Assembly (NCBI RefSeq): GCF_000968015.1
Contig: NZ_LACH01000051.1
Span: 1 to 46,559 of the forward strand
Direction of reading: 5' to 3'
Source of the DNA: Pseudomonas fluorescens
GTDB taxonomy: Bacteria; Pseudomonadota; Gammaproteobacteria; Pseudomonadales; Pseudomonadaceae
Length of the DNA stretch: 46,559 nt
The notes under the pieces were generated by a model that was not told the origin of the DNA, did not search any database, and saw only the letters and a program-made list of their open reading frames with translations. Position 1 is the stretch's first letter. Every line of letters begins with the position of its first letter. The translations under genes and the position numbers were made by a program. Below, piece after piece: positions 28,220 through 35,003 of the stretch.

Positions 28220-29053
28220 ATGCTGACGTCTTCCCGTTACCGCTTTTATTGGGTGAACTTTGGTATTCCGCTGGCCTGTGCGGTCGTGGTTTTCCTGATG
28301 TTTGATCTGACCAAAATCGACATCGCATTCAATGATCTTTTTTATGATCCGGTCACGCAGACGTTTCCGCTGGATCATGTCCAACTGTTCGAAAAGATCA
28401 CCCATAAATGGGCACGGATCATCCCGAACTGGACCGGTGAGCTAGCGATCGTCGGCGCCTTGCTGTCGTTTCTCTGGCCGCGCCTGAAGGCCGAAAAGCA
28501 TTCGAAAATCATCGCATTCCTGGAAAAAATCAAAGTCGCACCGGTGCTACGGTTCGCCAGCAAGCACCGCCGGGACTTCCTCTACGTGGTGTTCGCATTC
28601 TCCATCAGCACCGGCGTGATCCACTACCTCAAGGGCCACACCAGCGTGTACTGCCCGATCGAAACGACCCAGTACGCGGGGAAAATCGAACACAAGGAGT
28701 GGTATGAGAATTTTGATCTGCTGAAAGTCGCTGGGGCAGGTCGCTGCTGGCCGGGCGGACATGCCTCGGGCGGCTTCACCATGCTGGCGTTGTACTTCGT
28801 GGCGCGTCGTTACCGCTGGCGCTATTCCAAAGCGGTGATGTACGGCTCGCTGCTGCTCGGTTTCGTCTACGGCACGACGCGGGTTCTGCAAGGCTGGCAC
28901 TACATGTCCCACACCTTCTGGGCCGGGATCTTCGTATGGCTGGCGTGTTTGCTGACAGCGCTGGCGTTCTATGGGCGAGCGCGGCTGGAGCAACCGGTGC
29001 TCCAGGCGCATGAACGGCCTGAACGCGTTGCACAGCCGCAGACGGCTAGCTGA
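28220..29053 (+). CDS. PAP2-family membrane phosphatase
   Basis: This 277-residue multi-pass membrane protein has PAP2 phosphatase motifs: HYLKGHTSVYCP (motif 1 region), GRCWPGGHASGGFT (motif 2, His about 181) and TRVLQGWHYMSHTFWAG (motif 3, RxxxxxH). The last conserved acid of the classical SRxxxxxHxxxD motif is replaced by His in what I read. Related enzymes remove or transfer phosphate on lipid A or undecaprenyl pyrophosphate. AGGA precedes the ATG at 28220; an ATG at 28190 overlapping the upstream stop is possible. It forms an operon with the histidine phosphatase, followed by a terminator. Confidence 0.87.
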   Translation: MLTSSRYRFYWVNFGIPLACAVVVFLMFDLTKIDIAFNDLFYDPVTQTFPLDHVQLFEKITHKWARIIPNWTGELAIVGALLSFLWPRLKAEKHSKIIAFLEKIKVAPVLRFASKHRRDFLYVVFAFSISTGVIHYLKGHTSVYCPIETTQYAGKIEHKEWYENFDLLKVAGAGRCWPGGHASGGFTMLALYFVARRYRWRYSKAVMYGSLLLGFVYGTTRVLQGWHYMSHTFWAGIFVWLACLLTALAFYGRARLEQPVLQAHERPERVAQPQTAS

Positions 29054-29075
29054 TTCAAAAGACTTGAACGACAAA

Positions 29076-29109
29076 GCCCGCCAACCCTGTAGAGGGTGGC
29101 GGGTTTTTT
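29076..29109 (+). terminator. Rho-independent terminator after the PAP2 gene
   Basis: CCCGCCAACCCT pairs with AGGGTGGCGGG (one bulged A) across a GTAG loop and is followed by TTTTTT. It lies 23 bases after the PAP2 stop. Confidence 0.88.
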
Positions 29110-29144
29110 GTTGTCCGTCTTGTGGGGGGAGTCAGGAGATTGCC

Positions 29145-29168
29145 TTCGCGAGCAGGCTCGCTCCTACA
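29145..29168. repeat. Single REP-type element
   Basis: TTCGCGAGCAGGCTCGCTCC followed by TACA is a single copy of the Pseudomonas GCGAGC..GCTCGC element. It lies between the PAP2 terminator and the metallophosphatase gene and has no inverted partner nearby. Confidence 0.6.
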
Positions 29169-29297
29169 GAAAAACAACGAGCTAAAAAAGGTATACGGGG
29201 CGAATTCTTAACAAAGTGTGAATAACTGGTGTGATGTATTAATAGCAACCATTGCTTTCCCTTAATGCCTGGCTGGCCATGCCAAGTGAGCCCTTGA

Positions 29298-30350
29298 TTG
29301 AAACGCCCTCCAATTCCATCGCCGGCTGCAAAACGTTTTGTGCCCGGAAAAGCTGTTCGCAGGTTAAGCATCATCGCGGTCATCCTACTGATTGGCGCAG
29401 CGACGGTCGGGTACTGGATGTTTACACCGCCGGCGCCGTTTGTTCCGTTGAGCGGTCTGGATCCTTCCGCCGTGTCGATGATTGCCTTGGGCGACCAAGG
29501 CAGCGGGAATCTGCAACAGTGGCGAGTGGGGCAGGCCATGGAGCGAGTCGCGGCCAGAGACGGGCGGCTGGATATGGTCGTGTTGTTGGGCGACAACTTC
29601 TATGGCAAACCGCTGACCAGTACCCACGACCTCGGCTGGCAAATGAAATTCGAGCGCGTCTATTGGGGCCAGTGGCTGAGTCATGTGCCGTTCTACGCCG
29701 TGCTGGGCAATCACGATTACCCCACGTCGCAAAAGGTCGAACTCGAATATGGCCGGCAGCGCAAGGGCTCGGGTCGCTGGCAGATGCCGAGCAATTTCTA
29801 CGTCAAGGATTTCGGCAGCGTCGATGGACGCCCGTTGGTGCGAATGGTGTTCCTCGACACCTCGGCGCCACGGGAAACCTTTCAGCGTCAGATCGACTTG
29901 CTTGACCAAGCCTTCCAGCAACCGGGACCGGCACCTGTATGGCGCATCGCGGCGGCCCATCACCCGGTCCGCAATCATGGCCAGCATGGTGAGGACGGTG
30001 AACTGGTCAACCTGTTGTTGCCTGCACTGGAGCGCAACAAGGTCGACATGTTCCTGGCCGGGCACGACCACAACCAGCAACTGCTGCTACGCGCCGCCGA
30101 GCCAGCCTGGGTGATTTCCGGGGCCGGGGGCCAGAAACTTTACGCCGTTGGCGCCGGATCGCAGGACACCTCGTTTGCCACCGGACACGCTGGTTTTGCC
30201 AAACTTGATTTGAATCCCGGCCAATTGCGGCTGACCTACTATGACGATCGAGGCAACCTGGAAACCGGTTATCGTTGGGACCGGGATTGTCAGTGGATGG
30301 CCAAAGGCTGCCTGTTGCCCGATATTGCGCAAAAGGTGGTCGTGCAATAA
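29298..30350 (+). CDS. Membrane-anchored metallophosphatase (purple acid phosphatase-like)
   Basis: This protein of about 350 residues has one N-terminal membrane segment (about residues 24-42, SIIAVILLIGAATVGYWMF) and a calcineurin-like metallophosphoesterase domain. Metal-ligand motifs are in order: ALGDQGSG (Asp66), LLGDNFY (Asp99, Asn100), LGNHDYP (Asn138, His139), AAHHPVRNHGQHG and LAGHDHNQQLL. The motif set resembles tartrate-resistant purple acid phosphatases. The frame opens with a TTG at 29298 and a poor ribosome-binding site, so the exact start is uncertain. It is convergent with the acetyltransferase, with 12 bases between stops. The substrate is unknown. Confidence 0.85.
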   Translation: MKRPPIPSPAAKRFVPGKAVRRLSIIAVILLIGAATVGYWMFTPPAPFVPLSGLDPSAVSMIALGDQGSGNLQQWRVGQAMERVAARDGRLDMVVLLGDNFYGKPLTSTHDLGWQMKFERVYWGQWLSHVPFYAVLGNHDYPTSQKVELEYGRQRKGSGRWQMPSNFYVKDFGSVDGRPLVRMVFLDTSAPRETFQRQIDLLDQAFQQPGPAPVWRIAAAHHPVRNHGQHGEDGELVNLLLPALERNKVDMFLAGHDHNQQLLLRAAEPAWVISGAGGQKLYAVGAGSQDTSFATGHAGFAKLDLNPGQLRLTYYDDRGNLETGYRWDRDCQWMAKGCLLPDIAQKVVVQ

Positions 30351-30362
30351 CACGATGAGTGC

Positions 30363-30929
30363 TTAGCGGTACTCGGCACTTGGCGCCGGGTTGATCAACG
30401 CCGTCAACACATGATCCTGCCAACGCCCGGCGATACTCAGGTAGGCCTTGGCATAGCCCTCGCGTTCAAATCCCAGACGCTCCAGCAGCCGCGCACTGCG
30501 TTCATTGCCAGGGATGTAATTGGCCATGATCCGGTGCAGCTTCTGCTCATCGAACATGTAGCCGATTCCCGCTTCCAGGGCTTCCTGCATCAAGCCCTGG
30601 CCTTGATGAGATTCGTCGATGTGGTAACCGAGATAGCAGGCCTGAAACGCCCCGCGAGTGATGCCGCTGAAGTTGCAGGCGCCGATCATCTGGCCGTTGT
30701 CCGGATCCAGCAACGCGAAATGCACCGCCAGACCGGCCTGGAAAGCGCTGGCTTGCACCTCAAGGCGCGGGCGGATCCGTTCAGGGCTGTGATAATCGAC
30801 GGGGCGAATCGGCGACCACCGGGCGAGATGCCTCAGGTTGCGCCGGTAGAAGTCGCTTTCCAGCGCCGCCTGCTCAGGGTCGAGCACCGCCAGCGTCAAG
30901 CGTTTGCAGGGCAGGGATAGCAGCGGCAT
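30363..30929 (-). CDS. GNAT-family N-acetyltransferase (RimJ/RimL type)
   Basis: This 188-residue acetyltransferase has MPLLSLPCKRLTLAVLDPEQ at the start and the GNAT acetyl-CoA region QACYLGYHIDESHQGQGLMQEAL, then MANYIPGNERSARLLERLGFEREG, the last two features of RimJ/RimL-type N-terminal acetyltransferases. The acceptor could be a protein N-terminus or a small amine. I chose the ATG at 30929, preceded by CCGGAG; the frame upstream of it carries no family sequence. The gene lies downstream of the DUF2252 gene but is separated from it by a terminator. Confidence 0.87.
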   Translation of the reverse strand: MPLLSLPCKRLTLAVLDPEQAALESDFYRRNLRHLARWSPIRPVDYHSPERIRPRLEVQASAFQAGLAVHFALLDPDNGQMIGACNFSGITRGAFQACYLGYHIDESHQGQGLMQEALEAGIGYMFDEQKLHRIMANYIPGNERSARLLERLGFEREGYAKAYLSIAGRWQDHVLTALINPAPSAEYR

Positions 30930-31003
30930 AGGGCGCTCCGGTTCACAGGGATCGTCGCGCAAGCATTGCGTGGCCAGCGGGAAAACACAACAAAACAGCA
31001 GGC

Positions 31004-31030
31004 GAAAAAAAGCCCGCGGGAGGGCGGGCA
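31004..31030 (-). terminator. Rho-independent terminator of the DUF2252 gene
   Basis: On the minus strand GCCCGC and GCGGGC pair around CCTCCC, and a run of seven T follows. It lies about 110 bases after the DUF2252 stop and before the acetyltransferase start. Confidence 0.8.
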
Positions 31031-31140
31031 AACCGTAGTTTCTTGAATGAGCAAGCACAATGTACCCGTTGGTGAAGGGGCGTGGGGTGAAGAAAAATTC
31101 ATGTCGACGAGTGCCCGCCGCTTCACGCCCTGAGACATGC

Positions 31141-32547
31141 CTAAGGCAAGTGATCCGCCGCAAAGTCGGCTTCCGAGCGCGCCCGCAAACGGCCCTTGCG
31201 GCAGGCCTGCTGGAATTGTTCGAAGTCGCGCTCATTCTGCGCGGTGTAGCTTTGCGCATACTTGAATAACGCGTCGGCCAGCGCATCGCTCTTGCCGATG
31301 TAGCCGCTGATGTGTGCGGCGTTTCCCGACGATTTGGCATGGGCGCGGGCCAACGCGCGCCCACAAACGCGTCCGTAGGCGGCGAAGGTGTCCGCATCGA
31401 ACGTCTCGAGTTCAGCCGAGACTTTCATGTCGCGCAACTGGCGCACATAGAAGTGTCGCCCGCTGGGGCCGGTGGTCCAGCCGAGGAACAGGTCACTGGC
31501 CGATTGCATCAACCGTTGGCCATCGACCACGCGCTGACCGTTATGCCGCACCCGCGATTTAGTCTTCACGTAATCAGCCAGCACCGAACGACGTGCTTCC
31601 TTGAACTGCAGGAACAGCGGGAACTCCTGATCATCGGTCAGCAGGGCCACCAGGCAACGAGTCCCGACGCTGCCCACACCAACCACTTTGAAGGCCATGT
31701 CGTGGGCATGAAAACGCGACAACAGCTCGCGACGGTCGGCTTGCAGCGTGCCGGGATAGTCGCGCATGAACGCGTCATAAAGCGCACGCCAGTTCGACAG
31801 GCGCAGCCAGTCGTCGTCGGCATCCAGCAACGTGGTGTTTTCGTGTAAATGGAAAATTTCCGGCAGGTCATCGCGAATGATCAGTCGGCCATCTGCGTCA
31901 CGGTCACTGATTTTCGGCAGCAGTTCAGCATGGGTACGCCGTTCGGCTTTTTCGATGGCGCGCTCTACATGCTCCAGTGTCGCTTTGCTTGCCTGCTGCC
32001 GCAGATCGCTGTAACTGATGGACTCGTACCAGGTTTCCAAGGCGCTTTGTTCGGCGCATTCGAGCATGGTCTGTTGGTAGGCGCCGACCACCTGGCGGCA
32101 GACCGTTTCTTCGACCGTGTCGCCATGACGCAGGTCGCGCGCGGCCACCACGAAACTTGCCACCAGCCGTTTCAAGTCCCACTCCCAAGGGCCGGGATGG
32201 GCTTCGTCGAAATCGTTGACGCTGAACAGCAGATTGCGTTCCGGTGTTGCAAAACCGCCGAAGTTCATCAGGTGACTGTCGCCGCAGATGGGCGATAGCA
32301 GCCCCATGTTGGAAGTTGCCGCCAAGTCGTGGGCTTGCAGCAGCGCGTTGCCGCGATAGAAGGTGAAGGGCGAGACCAGCATGCGGCCGTAGCGCAACTC
32401 GACCAGCGACTTGATCCGGCCTTCACTGGACGTTTTGATCAGCGGCAGCGGGTCGCGATTTATTTTCCCCATGGACGCCTGCGAACTGCGGGAGCAGTTC
32501 TTGCGAGCATCCTTGCCTTGCTTCAAGCGATCTTTGAGGGCGGTCAT
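31141..32547 (-). CDS. DUF2252 family protein
   Basis: This 468-residue DUF2252 protein has the family signatures YGRMLVSPFTFYRGNALL, GDSHLMNFGGF (residues 89-99) and VNDFDEAHPGPWEWDLKRL (about 110-128). It ends in a helical segment with SGYIGKSDALADALFKYAQSY. These motifs suggest a phosphotransferase-like fold related to aminoglycoside kinases, but no reaction is established to my knowledge. The ATG at 32547 begins the family N-terminus (MTALKDRLKQGKDAR); the upstream in-frame extension lacks similarity. It is a single-gene unit with its own terminator. Confidence 0.9.
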   Translation of the reverse strand: MTALKDRLKQGKDARKNCSRSSQASMGKINRDPLPLIKTSSEGRIKSLVELRYGRMLVSPFTFYRGNALLQAHDLAATSNMGLLSPICGDSHLMNFGGFATPERNLLFSVNDFDEAHPGPWEWDLKRLVASFVVAARDLRHGDTVEETVCRQVVGAYQQTMLECAEQSALETWYESISYSDLRQQASKATLEHVERAIEKAERRTHAELLPKISDRDADGRLIIRDDLPEIFHLHENTTLLDADDDWLRLSNWRALYDAFMRDYPGTLQADRRELLSRFHAHDMAFKVVGVGSVGTRCLVALLTDDQEFPLFLQFKEARRSVLADYVKTKSRVRHNGQRVVDGQRLMQSASDLFLGWTTGPSGRHFYVRQLRDMKVSAELETFDADTFAAYGRVCGRALARAHAKSSGNAAHISGYIGKSDALADALFKYAQSYTAQNERDFEQFQQACRKGRLRARSEADFAADHLP

Positions 32548-32788
32548 GTGGGCTCGTTTGGTGAGTGTATTAGACGTGTGAGAGATGAGTGTAGAAGGGC
32601 TTCGGGTCTTCATCCGAAGTGTTTGGGCTTTGACCGTGGGGGCGAACGGGAGCAATTCACCAACAAGCATCCTTCAATACTCAGTCGTCCCCAAAGCCCT
32701 CAAAATCCACCCGGCCTCACCAGGTATCAGTGTGTATTGAACCTGCCGAATTTCTCCCGTTGCGTTTAATCGCCGACCAATACATTGG

Positions 32789-33250
32789 TTACAGCTCACT
32801 CGATTTGAGCGTGTGCTTGAAATGATGCTTCCAAAGCCTGACACCCAACTCTCCTGTCCGATCCAGCGAGGACCCCACCGTCAAATCCGTAATCAACGTC
32901 GGCTGCAACCCCGCATCAAACAACGCAAACCCAGCCGCCAGGCAGCAGGTCTCGGTTTGAAGGCCGCAGACGAGCACGCGATCAACTTTCAGGCTTTTCA
33001 AATAGTCGATGGTTTCCGGCGAAGGCGCGTAGCCGTGCTTGATGAAGATGCGGTCGGCCTGAATCAGGCTGTCATCGTCAGGTGCGGGGTGCCAGCCGAG
33101 TTGTTTCTGGAACGGGGTTTTGGATTCGTCGTGGCGCTCGACCGTGGCGACGCTGGGCAGGGTGCCGATGAGTGTCTGGATACCTTCGATGAGCCATTGA
33201 GGTGGGGCAAAACCGGGCTGGACATCGATGATAAGGAGGGCTTGGCGCAT
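32789..33250 (-). CDS. Isochorismatase-like cysteine hydrolase
   Basis: This 153-residue protein has the isochorismatase-like hydrolase fold. The expected catalytic triad is visible: Asp9 in LLIIDVQPGF, Lys71 in RIFIKHGYAP and Cys102 in CGLQTETCCLAAGFALFDAG. Members include nicotinamidases and N-carbamoylsarcosine or biuret hydrolases; this one is short and of unknown substrate. A good ribosome-binding site (GGAGAC region) precedes the ATG at 33250. It lies downstream of ssrA on the same strand, behind the ssrA terminator. Confidence 0.9.
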   Translation of the reverse strand: MRQALLIIDVQPGFAPPQWLIEGIQTLIGTLPSVATVERHDESKTPFQKQLGWHPAPDDDSLIQADRIFIKHGYAPSPETIDYLKSLKVDRVLVCGLQTETCCLAAGFALFDAGLQPTLITDLTVGSSLDRTGELGVRLWKHHFKHTLKSSEL

Positions 33251-33389
33251 GGGCGTCTCCGTGGGAGGTCGCGACGATGATGGTGGCTTGGCCGCGGGTT
33301 TTTTGGGGGGGCTTGCGAGCCTTGTCGTGGGCAGGCCTGCTTTTGCCGGGGATGGTGATGCTTCCTGCAGAAATGACCAAACCCCAGAT

Positions 33390-33422
33390 GCAACAAAACC
33401 CGCACTTGGCGGGTTTTGTTTT
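33390..33422 (-). terminator. Terminator of ssrA
   Basis: On the minus strand AACAAAACCCGCCA pairs with the CGGGTTTTGTTG side (stem AAAACCCGC/GCGGGTTTT) and is followed by T-rich sequence. The symmetrical A/T flanks could make it bidirectional. It begins 11 bases past the mature tmRNA 3' end. A near-copy lies at 34520-34550. Confidence 0.8.
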
Positions 33423-33432
33423 GCTTCGTATT

Positions 33433-33826
33433 TGGTGGAGCCGGGGGGATTTGAACCCCCGTCCGCCAGTACTCCGCTGTCGGTACTACATGCGTAGCCG
33501 TGTCTATTAAGTTAACCCTCAGCGACCCGACGGGCAGGGTGCTTTGGGCGAGTTGTGTAAGTTTTAGCCGCTTCGTCCACAACGTACTGCACGGCGATTC
33601 TGTTCTATATGACAATCACTTTGGGTTTACAGACATCCCCTGATGATTGCTGGACCCGAAGGTACCAGGAGGGAAGGGCTAAGGCTGCTTACGCAGCGAG
33701 AGCGTATTCCCCGTAGGTTTCGTCATTGGCAACTATAGAAAGTTGCAACAGTGGATTTACGAGTTCTGTTACCAACTCGGCATGCACCTAAAGTTTCGCA
33801 ACCGGCGTCGAATCCTAAACGGCCCC
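33433..33826 (-). ncRNA. ssrA: Transfer-messenger RNA (tmRNA)
   Basis: This 394-base RNA rescues stalled ribosomes together with SmpB. The 5' end reads GGGGCCGTTTAGGATTCGAC, and the 3' end has the T-arm GGGGGTTCAAATCCCCC and CGGCTCCACCA, with CCA encoded. The acceptor pairs include the G3-U70 wobble needed for alanylation. The tag reading frame (33689-33730, minus) encodes ANDETYGEYALAA then TAA, a pseudomonad tag with the degradation-signal ALAA end. The partner smpB is about 10 kb away, at 43771-44253. Confidence 0.97.
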
Positions 33827-33894
33827 GAGCCTGTTGCTCTGTGAATCAAAGTGAGCAACAAGCACGCGCAGTGTACGCCAACACGCCTCAGAAG

Positions 33895-33912
33895 GCCAAC
33901 CCGAAGGTTGGC
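33895..33912. repeat. GCCAAC/GTTGGC hairpin after the first small exported gene
   Basis: GCCAAC-CCGAAG-GTTGGC forms a 6-base stem ten bases after the stop of the gene at 33922. The core CCAACCCGAAGGTTGG recurs exactly after the paralogous gene (34584-34599). It has no T-run, so its role as a terminator is doubtful. Confidence 0.6.
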
Positions 33913-33921
33913 TCCCGCAGA

Positions 33922-34200
33922 TTATGGGGTGGGTTGATTGCTCAGGTTGTTAGCAAGTGACAATCCCTGGGTGGCCTCGGTGACGCATTTTTTGTCATCC
34001 CCGGAGGCTTTTGAAGCTTCGGCGCTGGACATCAGTCTTTTGACCTCCATGGCGGTGTTGCTGGAGGTCACCGGCAGTGAAGTCACTTTGTTTTTGAGCT
34101 CTTGCAGCTTGCTCGTACAAAGGTCGTTGTCCGCAGCAAATACGGGGTAGGCCAACATTGCAGCAGAGATGAACAGACCAGCGAGTGCGGTACGTTTCAT
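33922..34200 (-). CDS. Small exported protein with two cysteines (paralogue A)
   Basis: This 92-residue protein has a signal peptide (MKRTALAGLFISAAML, cleavage likely after FA at residue 22). The mature part begins ADNDLC and has a second cysteine in KKCVTEATQGL. The two cysteines could form one disulfide. No known domain is recognised and no function can be given. It is clearly homologous to the gene at 34612: both start MKR..L.GLF, share DLC and the Cys-x-x-Glu-x helix, and have similar 5' leaders (CCTTGAACTGA on the plus strand). Its stop lies about 95 bases upstream of the ssrA 5' end. Confidence 0.75.
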   Translation of the reverse strand: MKRTALAGLFISAAMLAYPVFAADNDLCTSKLQELKNKVTSLPVTSSNTAMEVKRLMSSAEASKASGDDKKCVTEATQGLSLANNLSNQPTP

Positions 34201-34499
34201 GGATATCACCTTGAACTGATGGTCTCGGTGCTGCCGTATGAGTGGGCTCCGCGGCCGAGGTCGGAAAACAAGCCACGATTGATGGGGCCTACTTAAAAGA
34301 CTACGGAGCGGCGCAAGAATTCGGTTTTGGCAGAAAGGCTATGAAAAAATTGTTTGATAGAAACAGTTGCATTATAAGCGGGCGCAATCGCTTCTTTTCG
34401 CTGGTGGCCTATTCCAGAGCCTCGCTCCAATGGGCTTCGCACCTTCAGCGGATGTGGGCATTGGGTCGAGTTTTTTTCACGGCGACGCGGGCGGTTTGC

Positions 34500-34575
34500 A
34501 CATGACCCACCGCAGATGCAACAAAACCCGCGATTGGCGGGTTTTGGTTTGCTTCATATTGGGTGGCACCGGAGG
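34500..34575. repeat. Degenerate second copy of the ssrA 3' end and terminator
   Basis: The segment from CATGACC through CAGATGCAACAAAACCCGC, the TTGGCGGGTTTT stem side, TTTGCTTC and GGTGG..CCGG.GG aligns with 33371-33446 with only scattered differences. In the 33371-33446 copy the last bases are the mature 3' end of tmRNA. So the duplicated part covers the terminator and about the last 13 bases of ssrA, and then similarity stops. Confidence 0.7.
34520..34550 (-). terminator. Terminator of paralogue B (copy of the ssrA terminator)
   Basis: AACCAAAACCCGC and GCGGGTTTTGTT pair on the minus strand across CAATC-like loop bases, downstream of the gene at 34612. It is nearly the same as the terminator of ssrA. 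Confidence 0.65.
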
Positions 34576-34611
34576 CCACAAGCCCAACCCGAAGGTTGGC
34601 CATGTGCTGGA

Positions 34612-34884
34612 TTACTTCGCACCTTTGTTCGCGTTCTTGATTTCCTGGATAGTTTGTTCGGTCTCAGCAATGCAGTCATCAGTCCCTTCCTTGGTGCCTT
34701 TTGCCTGATCGGCTTGGGCTTTCTTGACGCTGTCCATTACCTGATCAGCCATCTCCGGAGGAGTCTGTGCCTTGGCATTTTCGATGGTTTTCAAGTTGAC
34801 CGCACAGAGGTCTTCGGCGGCAAACGAGGTGGACGCCATCAGCGAGACAGTAACGAACAGACCTAACAGTACAGAACGTTTCAT
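34612..34884 (-). CDS. Small exported protein with two cysteines (paralogue B)
   Basis: This 90-residue protein has a signal peptide (MKRSVLLGLFVTVSLMAST, cleavage likely after FA at residue 22). The mature protein of about 68 residues is acidic and helical, with cysteines in AEDLCAVNL and DDCIAETEQTIQEI. It is a paralogue of the gene at 33922 in length, signal peptide, cysteine placement, leader and downstream hairpin. No domain is recognised. A periplasmic location is inferred. AAGGAG lies before the ATG at 34884. Confidence 0.75.
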   Translation of the reverse strand: MKRSVLLGLFVTVSLMASTSFAAEDLCAVNLKTIENAKAQTPPEMADQVMDSVKKAQADQAKGTKEGTDDCIAETEQTIQEIKNANKGAK

Positions 34885-35003
34885 GAGTATCTCCTTGAAC
34901 TGAGGGTCCAGGCATCGCTGGCCATCAGGACGGGTTGCCGAGTTTGGGTAAAGCCCGGTAACGTCCGGGCTTATTCTGAGGACTATGGCAGCGCATCAGG
35001 GTT

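Larger units (their letters stand above)
34201..34611. other. Non-coding interval between the two paralogous small genes
   Basis: This 411-base gap carries no gene that I can support. It holds the 5' leader and promoter region of the gene at 33922 (near 34201-34240), an A+T-rich stretch near 34330-34390 and a direct repeat of the ssrA 3' end and terminator (34500-34575). A CCAACCCGAAGGTTGG hairpin lies at 34584-34599. Confidence 0.6.

Noticed and set aside
33371..34575. Integrated element with att sites at the ssrA 3' end
   Set aside because: The direct repeat lies on the 5' side of ssrA rather than beyond its 3' end, the interval is 1.1 kb, and it contains no integrase or cargo.
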